From NCBI GenBank assembly GCA_016716665.1, contig JADJVH010000003.1:124001-188000 (forward strand): a stretch of DNA of 64,000 nt, in the 5' to 3' direction. The stretch's first letter is position 1. The number at the start of each line of letters is the position of its first letter. The notes below the pieces were generated by a model that made no database searches, was not told where the DNA came from, and saw only the letters and a list, made by a program, of their open reading frames with translations. Origin of the DNA: Candidatus Opimibacter iunctus. Its GTDB lineage: Bacteria > Bacteroidota > Bacteroidia > Chitinophagales > Saprospiraceae. Shown in pieces: positions 26,701 to 36,331 of the stretch. The position numbers and the translations under genes were made by a program.

Positions 26701-27222
26701 ATGGCCTTTACTGAATCCACCATGTTACCCCTCGGCAGCGAAGCACCACCCTTTGCCTTGCCCGACACTGTATCCGGAAAAATCATCCGGCTGGCAGATA
26801 TAGCATCAGATAAAGCAACTGTGGTCATGTTTATCTGCAATCACTGTCCCTATGTCATCCATGTCAATGATGAAATCATCCGTGTGGCCAATGAATATAT
26901 TGCCAGGGGTGTTGCCTTTGTGGCGATCAGTTCTAATGATGTGGTCAACTATCCCCAGGATGGTCCTGACAAGATGAAGGAGCATGCGGAGAAATTAAAA
27001 TATCCTTTCCCCTATCTCTATGATGAAAGCCAGAATGTTGCGAGGGCTTTTGATGCGGCATGTACGCCAGACTTCTATGTCTTTGACAAGGATCTCAAGT
27101 TGGCTTATCGCGGCCGGCTGGATGATTCACGCCCTTCCAATGGGGTAGCGCTCAGTGGAAAAGATTTGCGTGCAGCGCTCGATGCATTATTAGCCGGGCA
27201 GCCCGTAGCAGAGAAGCAATAA
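26701..27222 (+). CDS. Thioredoxin-like (redoxin/AhpC-TSA) protein
   Basis: 173-aa cytosolic protein with a thioredoxin fold: LGSEAPPFALPDTVSGK, then the redox motif FICNHCPYVI (CNHC) at about residues 41-50, DGPDKMKEHAEKL, and a resolving-type Cys in AACTPDFYVFDKD. This is the layout of the PRX-like2/thioredoxin family proteins often annotated thioredoxin family protein. Probably reduces peroxides or disulfides; the partner is unknown. Single gene. Confidence 0.88.
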   Translation: MAFTESTMLPLGSEAPPFALPDTVSGKIIRLADIASDKATVVMFICNHCPYVIHVNDEIIRVANEYIARGVAFVAISSNDVVNYPQDGPDKMKEHAEKLKYPFPYLYDESQNVARAFDAACTPDFYVFDKDLKLAYRGRLDDSRPSNGVALSGKDLRAALDALLAGQPVAEKQ

Positions 27223-27261
27223 CCAAGTGGAGGGTGTAATATTAAATGGAAAAAATAAAAG

Positions 27262-27425
27262 GCAGAAGGGCAGAAAAGGCGAAAGTGGCCAAAGAGGCCA
27301 AAGAGGCCAAAGAGGCGGAAGGCTTAAAAAAAAAACAAATGATGTTGGTAGACTCTGGCTACCGACAGATGGATCAGAATCATTCTGTTTCTAATGCTCT
27401 GGTATAGTTGCAGCCTCCTGGCTGC
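27262..27425 (+). repeat. Nonamer repeat and composite double-hairpin element, copy b
   Basis: 9-bp units AAAGAGGCC (about 27270-27322) lead to an A-run (27325-27335), a hairpin around GGTAG..CTACC (27345-27364) and, after 45 bases, GCAGCC-TCCT-GGCTGC (27410-27425). Order and spacing match the elements at 10634 and 50546. Confidence 0.75.
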
Positions 27426-27475
27426 CGGTAGGGATCTACTTCAATAATGCCTCTGACTAAAGCCTTCAGACCATG

Positions 27476-27952
27476 TCATTCCTGGCCATGCATATACATC
27501 ATCCCGCTTTTTAAATCCGCAGCCACCTCAAGCCTGATCTTCAGCTGATCATCGTCAGAAGTCTTTGAGGTCCAGGAGTACACATAAAGACTGTCTTCCT
27601 TTGTATACAGCGGCTTTCCAAATTGTTTGGACGCCTGCTTACCAGCTTGCTCTATAGCTTCTGCCGATGAGAGCGTGAAGATCATCTTGCGGCAAACACC
27701 ACCGGGTGTCTCGCAAACCATAGCGCAATGCCTGATCTTTCCAATCCGGGCATCCCGGTGCAAGATAAAGCCGGCTGGAGGGCCTTCAGTAACACCAGGC
27801 ACAGAACACTGTCCTGATTGACAATGCGCTCCTATACAAGTTGGTATCTGCTTGTACCTTACAGATCCGGGAATAACAAGGGTATCTACAACGCCCTGGC
27901 TATAGCCTATGCTAAAAGACAAAAGGAAAAATGAAATCAATATTGTTTTCAT
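27476..27952 (-). CDS. Secreted Cys-rich hypothetical protein
   Basis: 158 aa from MKTILISFFLL (a Met 3 codons upstream is possible), with a signal peptide ending near SIGYSQG. The mature protein has several cysteines (TCIGAHCQSGQCSVPG, RHCAMVCETPGGVCRK) that could form disulfides or bind metal. No family recognised. Monocistronic on the minus strand, upstream of nothing obviously related. Confidence 0.65.
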   Translation of the reverse strand: MKTILISFFLLSFSIGYSQGVVDTLVIPGSVRYKQIPTCIGAHCQSGQCSVPGVTEGPPAGFILHRDARIGKIRHCAMVCETPGGVCRKMIFTLSSAEAIEQAGKQASKQFGKPLYTKEDSLYVYSWTSKTSDDDQLKIRLEVAADLKSGMMYMHGQE

Positions 27953-27986
27953 AGGTACCATGATTAAGCTTAGATAGATCTGTCTC

Positions 27987-28953
27987 TTACTTGTCTTTGT
28001 GATCTGTATACTTAGCTGATAACATTTTTAATGCAGCCATTTCTCTGAACTTTGTTCTCGCTTCCTCAGCCGGCGAACCGAAATATGATTTTCCACCTTC
28101 GAGATCAGAGGTGACCCCACTCTGGGCAAGGATTGTGGTCTTGTCACCAATATGAAGGTTTTGGGTGAGGCCAGCCTGCCCATAAATGACGCACCAGTCC
28201 CCTATTATTGTTTTGCCTGCGATACCTGCTTGTGCAGCAATGAGGCAGTTTTTTCCAATCACTACACCATGCCCTATCATCACCTGGCAATCGATCTTCG
28301 TGCCTGCTCCGATGATCGTATCGCCACTGACCCCCTTGAGCGATCGTGGTGCCGCTGCCGATCCACACATCATCCTCAATGATGACCCTGCCACATCCTG
28401 TCCATGCCTGATATCCTTCGGGCCACTTCTTAAAATAAAATGCCTGCGTCCCGATGATTGCTCCTGAATGAATCACTACCCTGTCGCCGATTGTAGTATA
28501 TGGCCGGATGATAGCGCCGGATTGAATATGGCAATCCTTGCCTATGCGTACATGGGGCCCGATGATCGCGCCATCTTCAATCACAGCGGTAGGATCGATT
28601 TCCTGTTCGTTTTCTGATACAAAATGAATCGGAGTAAAAGTTCTGAATCGCTTTACAATCTCTTCATATGCCAGGAATGGTTTTTCCACTACAAGTAATG
28701 CTTTTCCAGCAGGACAATCCATATCCGCCGGTACGATAATAGCACTAGCAGCAGAATGGAGTGAGGCCTGGTAATACTTAGGATGATCCACAAAGGTGAT
28801 ATCACCCTCCCGGACTTTATGGATCTCATTGATGCCTTTGATTTGTAGCGCCTTATTGCCCGTAAGCCTGGCTCCGACCCATCCTGCTATTTCTTTGACT
28901 GCTACTGATTGTGGAAAATCCATGTCCCTGATATTTGCGTCAAAAGTAATCAT
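27987..28953 (-). CDS. lpxD: UDP-3-O-acylglucosamine N-acyltransferase LpxD (frameshifted)
   Basis: Lipid A biosynthesis enzyme adding the N-linked 3-hydroxyacyl chain. The start MITFDANIRDMDFP is preferred to the longer frame to 29016. An N-terminal uridine-binding domain (EGDITFVDHPKY) precedes left-handed beta-helix hexapeptide repeats (AVIEDGAIIGPHVRIGKDC, IGHGVVIGKNCLIAAQAGIAG) with the catalytic His in the IGHGVVIG turn, and a C-terminal helix. The frame breaks at a run of five C (28331-28335): with four, TTIAQGVSGDTIIG is restored. As LpxD should be essential in a lipid A-containing cell, an assembly error is likely. Confidence 0.85.
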
Positions 28954-29017
28954 TGTCCGGCTGGGATCGCCTTTCAGGGATAGTATAGGCAGCCGCCAAT
29001 TTTCGCTAATTTGCACT

Positions 29018-29144
29018 GCTATCAGCTATCAGCTATCAGCTATCAGCCATCAGCCATCAGCTACCAGCTACCAGCTACCAGTAGTGTGGGCAGGAGTGAG
29101 GGTGTGTTTTAGCTATCAGCCATCAGCTATCAGCCATCAGCTAT
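29018..29144. repeat. Heptamer tandem repeat (CTATCAG/CCATCAG)
   Basis: About nine consecutive 7-bp units (CTATCAG, CCATCAG, CTACCAG) at 29018-29083, an interruption with GTGTGGGCAGGAGTGAGGG, and about four more at 29111-29144. It lies between divergent lpxD and the aminotransferase. Length polymorphism by slippage would be expected. Confidence 0.85.
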
Positions 29145-29242
29145 TAAAGTTTAACAATTACCTTTTAACATTTACCAATTGGCAATAACTTCTAACCTCT
29201 AACCTCCTAAGCACATCAACCTATAAACCTATAAACTCACCA

Positions 29243-30393
29243 ATGACAACAAACCTCTCCCGCAGATCCTGGCTCCAACGCAGTGCAATGGCCGCAGCTA
29301 TTTTACCGGTCAGCCGCTGGTATCAGCCTGACAGCTATATCTCAAGATCGGGTTCGCCTTTTCCGGCAAGTATAATCAGGCTCAACTCTAATGAAAATGC
29401 ATATGGCCCAAGCCAGGCAGCCCGTGATGCAGTCATGGATAGCCTCAATGAGGCCAACAGATATCCGCGGCATTTCATGGCTTCCTTGCGCGAAGAGATT
29501 GCCAGACGTGAAAACCTGACACCTGAACACATCCTGCTCACGGCGGGATCAACCGAATTACTCGGGCTTGTAGGCCTGGTCTATGGATTGCAAGGAGGTG
29601 AAGTGGTCGCTTGTAATCCAACCTTTGATTTTATGCTGATCTATACCGAACGCCTGGGATGCCGGTGGTCACGCACACCTTTGACTTCAACCTATCAATA
29701 CGACCTTCAGGGTCTTGCCAAGGCGACAGGCCCGGATACCAAACTGATCTTTATCTGCAATCCCAACAATCCAACGGGTATAGAAATACCAAATGGCGAG
29801 TTGCGAGCCTTCTGTGAAACGCAGGCCAAAAAATATCCTGTGTATGTGGATGAAGCCTATATCGAACTCAGTCCAAATGGCCGAGAAAGCAGTATGGCAT
29901 CCCTCGTAGACAGCAATCCAAATCTCATCGTCGGCCGCACCTTTTCAAAAGTGCACGGACTGGCTGGGTTGCGCATAGGCTATGCTATTGCCAATCCGGT
30001 CACTATTGACCTCCTTGCCAATTTTCATATCGGCAGAGGAATGACAATCTCTTCGGCTTCTGCAAATGCAGCGATAGCCTGTCTCAAGGACGCTGAATTT
30101 GAAGCCTATAGTCGTAGAAAAATAATTGAAGGCCGGGAGATGGTCTGCAAAGCTTTTGACAATTTGGGTATTGAATATATGCCTTCCGCAGCTAACTTCG
30201 TTTTTTTCGGAATGATAAATTCTATATGGATCCAGTCAAAGCCATGGAAAAGGAAGATATTCTCATCCGCAGTTATGATTACTTTCCTGGATGGACAAGA
30301 GTGAGTATCGGAACGACTGAGGAGATGGAAGCATTTATTGCCGCAACGATTAGGTGCCTCAGAGTGAAAGATATAAAAGATTTAAAAGAGTAA
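29243..30393 (+). CDS. HisC-like aminotransferase with Tat-type signal (frameshifted)
   Basis: PLP-dependent fold-type I aminotransferase of the histidinol-phosphate aminotransferase family, ~383 aa when repaired. The N-terminus SRRSWLQRSAMAAAILPVS looks like a twin-arginine export signal, unlike biosynthetic HisC. Catalytic features: LNSNENAYGPS, AGSTELLGL, FICNPNNPTG, VDEAYIEL and the PLP lysine in TFSKVHGLAGLRIGY. A T-run at 30201-30207 is one base short; with eight T, translation continues FVFFRNDKFYMDPVKAMEKE and ends after GWTRVSIGTTEEMEAFI. A role in envelope amino-acid metabolism is only inferred. A second vestigial C-terminus follows. Confidence 0.8.
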
Positions 30394-30404
30394 GAGGTAA
30401 GAGA

Positions 30405-30470
30405 GTGAGTGTAGGGACGATCGAAGAGACGCAGTCCTTTATTACTGCTGCGCAGAAATACCTGACCTAA
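30405..30470 (+). pseudogene. Remnant of a second HisC-like C-terminus
   Basis: In frame, these bases read VSVGTIEETQSFITAAQKYLT-stop, closely resembling the real C-terminal end of the preceding gene (VSIGTTEEMEAFIAATIR). The short segment between the two ends is heptamer-like repeat DNA. This looks like a fossil of a tandem duplication or of recombination between paralogs. Confidence 0.6.
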
Positions 30471-30528
30471 TATTAAAACAAGACGAAAAGTTGGACAGGT
30501 TTTAATTTGTCCAAAGCATAAACGTTAA

Positions 30529-31875
30529 TTAGTTCTGGATATACACCTTGTCAATAAAGAGGCTGGAATCCAGTCCCGTCTGAACCGTATATATGCCAGA
30601 TGGTATGCCGTTCAATACAATTGCCCTATCTTCTATTTGGGGAACATATGAGCGTCCATCAGCGGAAATGAATTTAACCCATGCAGGCTTTTGGCCAGGA
30701 TTGAAATATAATTCATGCTGTGCAGGATTTGGCCAATACCCAAAAGGTAAAAATTCAACCGGTTGAGTACCGGATAGAATATCATTTCTTGATACAAGTA
30801 CTTTATTACGAGAGACAGGAACACTGACTATATCATCGATTCCATCGTTATTGAAATCAGCGAGGTAAAATTCTCCGATGGGTTCTTCATAACTCATGAT
30901 CAATTCCGGCTGCAAGCTTCTTGAAGGTGCATTGGAAAGGAGCCAAAGATTACTGCCATCAGCCACGACTAGATCGGGCAAGGTATCATTATCAATATAC
31001 CCAAAGGACATCAGGGAAGGCGATGTAAAGGCGGCATCAATAGTGGTCTTTTCAAATGACTCCTCTTGAAACACATACTTATAGATTTCGTTTTTTCCCG
31101 TATCGAGCACAAACAACAACTTTGATCCTGCAGCATCTGTGTACGTGAACGAAGACATCGGGTGCTGCAAATCTGTATCGATAACTTCAAGAGGTTCCTG
31201 GTAAAACAGTTGGTTAATAGCAGAATTCCAAATAACAGAACCTCTTAGCAACAGACCAGATAGGACATCGGGGACAAAATAAGTGATCGTATCAACCTGG
31301 ACAAAAGAACTCATTTGACCGGGAGTAATGGTAGTATTGATTGAGTAACTACTGATAGCAAAGATGACATTAAAAGACCCGTTGATGATCTCTACAAAAT
31401 GAAGATCGCCAGCAGTATCGGACGTCATCACCAAACGAGGATAATTGAAGGTTTTGAGATGAGCCTGAGTGATGCCTCCAATTGTATCCAGGAGTACCGG
31501 GCCATCCTTCTTTTCACTATTCCATGGGTCCTTGCTATAAAGCGTATACATGCCCTTGTCTCCTTCCAGCGTGTAGTACAGGTCATCACCTCCGTTGAGA
31601 GAAATGACACCTACTGACTCGGGTTGCTTTGTTAACGCCAGGTAATTTGCGCTGGTAAACGCTGTTCCGTTTCCAAGATTCGTCAGCCGGGTGATCTTTT
31701 GGGCTCCCTCAGCAATGACATAGATATCTGTCTTTCCGTTGGCATCTGCATCGCCCACAGCAATATTGATCAATGGTGTTGTGGCGAAGTCAAATTCCGT
31801 AATGGTCAATGGAATCTGGGAAGTCATCCGAAGACAAATCAATATAGCCCCAAGGGATAGTAATATTCTGGTCAT
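30529..31875 (-). CDS. VCBS/FG-GAP repeat protein with T9SS sorting domain
   Basis: 448-aa secreted protein with an N-terminal signal (MTRILLSLGAILICLRMTSQ). The body has beta-propeller-type VCBS repeats with Ca-binding-like loops (VGDADANGKTDIYV, IDNDTLPDLVVADG, DFNNDGIDDIVSV). The last ~75 residues form a type A T9SS C-terminal domain: YWPNPAQHELYF, a central SADGRSY, GIPSGIYTVQTG and DKVYIQN. It should be exported through the type IX system and attached to the surface or released. Function unknown, probably binding or structural. Confidence 0.85.
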   Translation of the reverse strand: MTRILLSLGAILICLRMTSQIPLTITEFDFATTPLINIAVGDADANGKTDIYVIAEGAQKITRLTNLGNGTAFTSANYLALTKQPESVGVISLNGGDDLYYTLEGDKGMYTLYSKDPWNSEKKDGPVLLDTIGGITQAHLKTFNYPRLVMTSDTAGDLHFVEIINGSFNVIFAISSYSINTTITPGQMSSFVQVDTITYFVPDVLSGLLLRGSVIWNSAINQLFYQEPLEVIDTDLQHPMSSFTYTDAAGSKLLFVLDTGKNEIYKYVFQEESFEKTTIDAAFTSPSLMSFGYIDNDTLPDLVVADGSNLWLLSNAPSRSLQPELIMSYEEPIGEFYLADFNNDGIDDIVSVPVSRNKVLVSRNDILSGTQPVEFLPFGYWPNPAQHELYFNPGQKPAWVKFISADGRSYVPQIEDRAIVLNGIPSGIYTVQTGLDSSLFIDKVYIQN

Positions 31876-32009
31876 CTAAGGTTCCTTTAAATATTGAGCC
31901 GCAAATATAAACAGATAGGCCTTATATTGATTTCAATCCTCAGGTTCAAATAAACTGCGAAACTTGATTTTTACTCCCCGCACTCCTTTGGTTTTTCGTT
32001 TATCGCTTT

Positions 32010-32573
32010 TCACTTAAGGGATTCAATTTTCCCTCTGACGGCACTGACCACTGCTTTCTTCACAAAAGAAAGAATGACTAAGGCAATACCTGCCAGCAGC
32101 ACCTGTATGCCCAGTAGTGTAGTGACACCTATAGCGCCAATGCCGATATTTCCCATGGTCATGACGCCGGTAACAACAGACACGATTCCTGCAAGCAGTA
32201 CGATCCAACCCATACCACTGGAGTCCTTAAGTGACCAGCCGGACAGTACGAGCCTGATACCTGTGACAAACATCCACGCTCCAAAGATCAGGGAGATAAA
32301 TGCCATAGTGGCTAATACATTGCTTAGGATCAAGATGCCAAAAACAGCAGTGAGAATACTCCATAGCATCGGAAAGCCCTCGCGCTCTGAAGCTGGTGTT
32401 GCCAATGCCGATGCAAAGCCCAGTAAACCGGTCAGTAATACCGACATTCCAAACCAGATAGAAAGCCCCGCCAATGCAACACCGGGATTCTGAAAGATAT
32501 AGATGCTGACCATGATGAGTAAAATCCCCTGTACCAGGAGTACCCATGGTTTTCTAAGTAATAGGTTAATCAT
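32010..32573 (-). CDS. HdeD/DUF308-family membrane protein
   Basis: 187 aa from MINLLLRKPWVLLVQG (a Met 13 codons earlier is possible). Six predicted transmembrane helices occur in three pairs (LLIMVSIYIF, SVLLTGLLGFA, LWSILTAVFGILIL, FISLIFGAWMFVTGI, IVLLAGIVSVVTGVM, LLGIQVLLAGIALVIL), typical of the HdeD family. HdeD is linked to acid resistance in E. coli, but most homologues are uncharacterised. Monocistronic. Confidence 0.85.
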   Translation of the reverse strand: MINLLLRKPWVLLVQGILLIMVSIYIFQNPGVALAGLSIWFGMSVLLTGLLGFASALATPASEREGFPMLWSILTAVFGILILSNVLATMAFISLIFGAWMFVTGIRLVLSGWSLKDSSGMGWIVLLAGIVSVVTGVMTMGNIGIGAIGVTTLLGIQVLLAGIALVILSFVKKAVVSAVRGKIESLK

Positions 32574-33033
32574 ATCGTTTTGTTTTAGTTGCAAGGTTAA
32601 TGTGGTACTCATGATGTATCACACAATGTCCTGCCTGTGACGAATTCCTGTATACAGGTATTGGCCACTTTCGCGGGAGATAATAAATTTAATATTAAAT
32701 CAGGTTTAACGAAACTTTTATTTTGATTGGTACTCGTTCAAGTTGTTTTTACCTGACTAAACACCGCTACAATAGCCTATCTGCTTAAGTATTCCATTTA
32801 TGTTGTAGTAGAAAAACTACATCATCAGCACGCTCGTCTATAGACCAGCTTAAATGATATTCAAGTCTGGAGACCAAATAAGAACATGTGTATGATTTAA
32901 CTCTAGCGTCAGGAGACGCAAACCATATTGCATTCAAGTTAGGAAACTTGAACGAGCGAATAAAATAATAATAGCCTTCGGCTACGTATTATAGTAAACA
33001 CTTTTCATTTTTCATTCTTATTTTTTCACTTAA
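32574..33033. repeat. Spacer with AGGA-tetraloop hairpins in tandem
   Basis: No gene. The notable parts are two tandem hairpin-pair units: a degraded one at about 32842-32876 (GCTCGTC...TTCAAGTCTGGAGAC) and a perfect one at 32906-32952 (GCGTC-AGGA-GACGC and TTCAAGTT-AGGA-AACTTGAA). TAGCC-TTC-GGCTA at 32972-32984, followed on the minus strand by a T-rich stretch, could terminate polA. TTTTCAT heptamers lie at 33005-33020. The hairpin pair recurs at 62418-62465 (reversed) and partly at 48275. Confidence 0.75.
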
Positions 33034-35841
33034 TCAGTGTGCTTCCAGCCAATTCTCCCCAACACCCATGCCTACTTCGACAGGCACAGGAAGGTCAGGC
33101 AGTGCTGTCTTCATCTTGTCCTCGACCAGGGCACGGAGTTCGTCCTGCTCTGTCTTGTGGACATCGAATACCAATTCGTCATGCACCTGCAGGAGCATCT
33201 TTGACTTGAGTTGGCGATGGACCATCTCGTCATAGATATGGATCATCGCGAGCTTGATCATATCCGCTGCGGATCCTTGTATTGGTGAATTGATGGCATT
33301 ACGCTCGGCTTGCGACCGGACGGTTTGATTCTTGGAATTGATATCCCGGAGATAGCGGCGGCGTTTCATGATCGTCTCGACGTAACCGTGCTTGCGGGCA
33401 AAGTCAATCGTTTCGGTCATGTAATTCTTAATGCCAGGGAATTTTTCAAAATAATTGTCGATGATTTCCTTGGACTCACTGCGTGAGATCCCCAGCGTCT
33501 GTGAAAGGCCAAAGGCAGATTGCCCATATGCTAAACCAAAGTTGACAGCCTTGGCCCTGCGGCGCATCTCCTTTGTGACATCATCCAGTGGTACACCAAA
33601 TACTTTTGAGGCAGTGGATGCATGGATATCCTCTCCTTTACGGAAAGCGTCCATCATGCCTTCATCCTGGGTGATGGCCGCAATGATCCGTAATTCGATC
33701 TGCGAATAATCCGCGGACAAAATCAGGTAGTCACTATTTCGTGGAATAAACGCCTTACGGATTTCCTTGCCCCGATCAGTGCGGATCGGAATATTCTGCA
33801 GGTTTGGATTGTTTGATGCTAGACGGCCAGTAGCTGCAATCGTCTGGCCAAAGGTAGTGTGCACTCGGCCTGTCTTTGGATTGATCAGCGAAGGCAACGC
33901 ATCGATGTACGTAGACTTGAGTTTGGTCAGCTCACGGTAATTGAGGATGTGATCGATGATCTCATACTTATCCTTCAACGGTGCAAGGATATCTTCGCTG
34001 GTGCCGTACTGTCCGGTCTTGGTCTTGGTGCCTTCATATGGGATCTTGAGGTGATCAAACAAGATGTCACCCATCTGCTTTGGCGAATCGATATTAAACT
34101 CTACACCGCTGATTTTATAAATCTTGTCGCGCATGTCATACAACTCGACTGCCAGGGTCTTCGAATATTCATTGAGGAAAGGAACATCCAACCCAATGCC
34201 TTCAAATTCCATTGCCGTCAATGCATGGATCAGTGGAAATTCCATTTTATAGATCAGGTCCTCCGCGTGGATAGCTTCTATCTGCTTGTCAGTAACTGCC
34301 TTGAGTTGCAATGTGACATCAGCATCTTCGGCCGCATACTCGGTGATTTTATCAAGACCGATGTCCTGCATCGATAGTTGGTTCTTTCCTTTCTTGCCGA
34401 TCAACTCCTCAATGGATACCGGCGAATATCCGAGGTATGCTTCGGCCATGACATCCATCTTATGCCTGACATGCGTATCTGCGATAAAATGAGCCACCAT
34501 GGTATCATAGATCGGATCAGCAACGATGACATCATAGAGCCGGAGCACCTTCATGTCAAACTTGATGTTGTGTCCGATCTTGAGTGCATCAGGATTGGTA
34601 AAGACTTTTTCAAATGACCTGACGACTTCCCTTGCCTTGTCAAACTCAGGAGGGCAAGGCACATAATAAGCCTCACCAGGCGTGATGGAAAAAGACATCC
34701 CGACGATTTCCATTTCGACTTCAAGGCCTGTTGTCTCCGTGTCAAAAGCAAACTCCTTAGCTGCCAGCAATTTCTTGATAAGGTCCTGACGTTCGGCTTC
34801 AGTGCTTACGGCATGATAGGTATGCGGGGTGTTGTGAATGTTTTTTCCTGCTGTAGCAACAAACCCTTCCTCCGTATCTTCTCCGGGTTGTTCAAAGAGA
34901 TTGCCTTGTACAGCTCCTGTATTTGCTCTTGGTGCAGTCGATGCCTGCGGTGCATTGACTTCAAAATTTTCACCGAGTATGCGCTTGCCAAGTGTCTTGA
35001 ATTCAAGTTCAGTAAAGATGGAAGACAGTTTCTCCGCATCAGGTGGATCGAGGATCAAACGGTCATGCTCGAAAGGAACAGGGGCGTCCAATAATATCGT
35101 AGCCAGTTTTTTAGAATCAAATGCGAGTTGCCTGCTGGCTTCGAGTTTTTCCTTGGTGCTTCCTTTGAATTGATCGATGTTGGCATAGATATTTTCGATC
35201 GTATCCCATTCGTGGATGAGCTTGGCAGCACCCTTTTCTCCGATGCCCTTCACGCCCGGAATATTATCTACTGCATCCCCCATGAGGCCGAGGATATCGA
35301 TGACTTGCTCGGGGCGCTTGATCCCATAGTTTTCACATACTTCCTTTGGTCCCCATATCTCGGGGCCATTACCTTGCTTGGCAGGTTTGTACATAAAGAT
35401 GTGTTCGGAGACCAGTTGGCCAAAATCCTTATCCGGAGTGACCATGTACACATCATATCCTTCCTGCTCTGCTCTCTTGGCGAGTGTACCGATGACATCA
35501 TCTGCTTCATAGCCGGGAGCCTCAATGATCGGAATACCATAAGCCTCGATGATGCTGCGGATATAAGGTTCAGCAAGCTTGATATCCTCAGGGGTCTCCT
35601 GGCGGTTTGCCTTGTAATAAGGGAACTCCTGTACCCTGACATTGGGGGATTTGTGGTCAAAGCAGACTGCGATGTGCGAGGGCTTACGGTTGTTGAGCAC
35701 CTCCTCCAGGGCATTGACAAAGCCAAACATGGCGCTGGTATTGAGCCCTTTGCTGTTGATCCGCGGATTGCGGAAGAAAGCATAGTAGGCCCTGAATATC
35801 AAGGCATAAGCATCAAGGAGGTATAGCGTCGGACGGGCCAT
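33034..35841 (-). CDS. polA: DNA polymerase I
   Basis: 935-aa repair and Okazaki-fragment polymerase. The 5'-3' exonuclease domain (1-~290) has LLDAYALIFRAYYAF, EADDVIGTLA and GVKGIGEKGA. The 3'-5' proofreading domain (~345-530) keeps its acidic residues (FDTETTGLE, HNIKFDMKVL, EYAAEDADVTLQL), so it should be active. The polymerase domain has motif A DYSQIELRIIA, motif B KAVNFGLAYGQS (O-helix) and motif C VHDELVFDV. All motifs are intact and length is normal. Single gene. Confidence 0.97.
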   Translation of the reverse strand: MARPTLYLLDAYALIFRAYYAFFRNPRINSKGLNTSAMFGFVNALEEVLNNRKPSHIAVCFDHKSPNVRVQEFPYYKANRQETPEDIKLAEPYIRSIIEAYGIPIIEAPGYEADDVIGTLAKRAEQEGYDVYMVTPDKDFGQLVSEHIFMYKPAKQGNGPEIWGPKEVCENYGIKRPEQVIDILGLMGDAVDNIPGVKGIGEKGAAKLIHEWDTIENIYANIDQFKGSTKEKLEASRQLAFDSKKLATILLDAPVPFEHDRLILDPPDAEKLSSIFTELEFKTLGKRILGENFEVNAPQASTAPRANTGAVQGNLFEQPGEDTEEGFVATAGKNIHNTPHTYHAVSTEAERQDLIKKLLAAKEFAFDTETTGLEVEMEIVGMSFSITPGEAYYVPCPPEFDKAREVVRSFEKVFTNPDALKIGHNIKFDMKVLRLYDVIVADPIYDTMVAHFIADTHVRHKMDVMAEAYLGYSPVSIEELIGKKGKNQLSMQDIGLDKITEYAAEDADVTLQLKAVTDKQIEAIHAEDLIYKMEFPLIHALTAMEFEGIGLDVPFLNEYSKTLAVELYDMRDKIYKISGVEFNIDSPKQMGDILFDHLKIPYEGTKTKTGQYGTSEDILAPLKDKYEIIDHILNYRELTKLKSTYIDALPSLINPKTGRVHTTFGQTIAATGRLASNNPNLQNIPIRTDRGKEIRKAFIPRNSDYLILSADYSQIELRIIAAITQDEGMMDAFRKGEDIHASTASKVFGVPLDDVTKEMRRRAKAVNFGLAYGQSAFGLSQTLGISRSESKEIIDNYFEKFPGIKNYMTETIDFARKHGYVETIMKRRRYLRDINSKNQTVRSQAERNAINSPIQGSAADMIKLAMIHIYDEMVHRQLKSKMLLQVHDELVFDVHKTEQDELRALVEDKMKTALPDLPVPVEVGMGVGENWLEAH

Positions 35842-36002
35842 GTATGGTGATTTCGTGGTGGATTAAGAAGGTGATAAAGGTAGCAGGTGTTTCGTGAATC
35901 CCGGACAATAAGTATTAAGTTCCTTTTTTAAGATTATTTTCGCCACAAGGCAGATTGGAGTACTGACAATCTTAACCCTAATCCTCCAAAAAAATAAACA
36001 AA

Positions 36003-36017
36003 TTCCCATTTTGGGAA
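36003..36017. promoter_or_regulatory. Operator-like palindrome upstream of higBA
   Basis: TTCCCA-TTT-TGGGAA, 19 bases before the GTG start of higB and next to a TATACTTTTA stretch that may be the -7 region. HigA antitoxins autorepress by binding such palindromes. Confidence 0.6.
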
Positions 36018-36036
36018 CTTTTTATACTTTTACCTT

Positions 36037-36330
36037 GTGAGGATAATTGCCAAATCTACTTTACGGGAATTCTGGGTAAAACACAAGGATAGTGAACAGC
36101 CGCTTAAATCATGGTATAAAGAAGCGGAAGAAGCGGTATGGAAAGGACCAGCCAGTGTGCGCGTTAAGTATCCTAGTGCCAGCATACTTAAAGGCAATAG
36201 GGTTGTATTCAATATAAAAGGGAATACATATCGTCTGGTTGTACGAATCAACTACGATCACAAGGTAGTTTGGGTAAGGTTTATAGGCAATCATCAGCAA
36301 TATGACAAAATAGACGCTCAGTCAATATAA
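36037..36330 (+). CDS. higB: HigB-type toxin (mRNA interferase)
   Basis: 97 aa with a GTG start. It matches the RelE-fold HigB_toxin family (PF09907 type): MRIIAKSTLREFWVKH, DSEQPLKSWYKE, FNIKGNTYRLVVRINYDHKVVWVRFIGNHQQYDKI. Such toxins cleave mRNA on the ribosome when free of antitoxin. The antitoxin follows with a one-base gap, the toxin-first order typical of higBA. Confidence 0.92.
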   Translation: MRIIAKSTLREFWVKHKDSEQPLKSWYKEAEEAVWKGPASVRVKYPSASILKGNRVVFNIKGNTYRLVVRINYDHKVVWVRFIGNHQQYDKIDAQSI

Positions 36331-36331
36331 T

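Noticed and set aside
28152..28467. Plus-strand ORFs opposite lpxD
   Set aside because: Antisense to the hexapeptide repeats of lpxD; spurious.
29018..29144. CRISPR array
   Set aside because: Units are 7 bp and contiguous, without spacers; no cas gene nearby.
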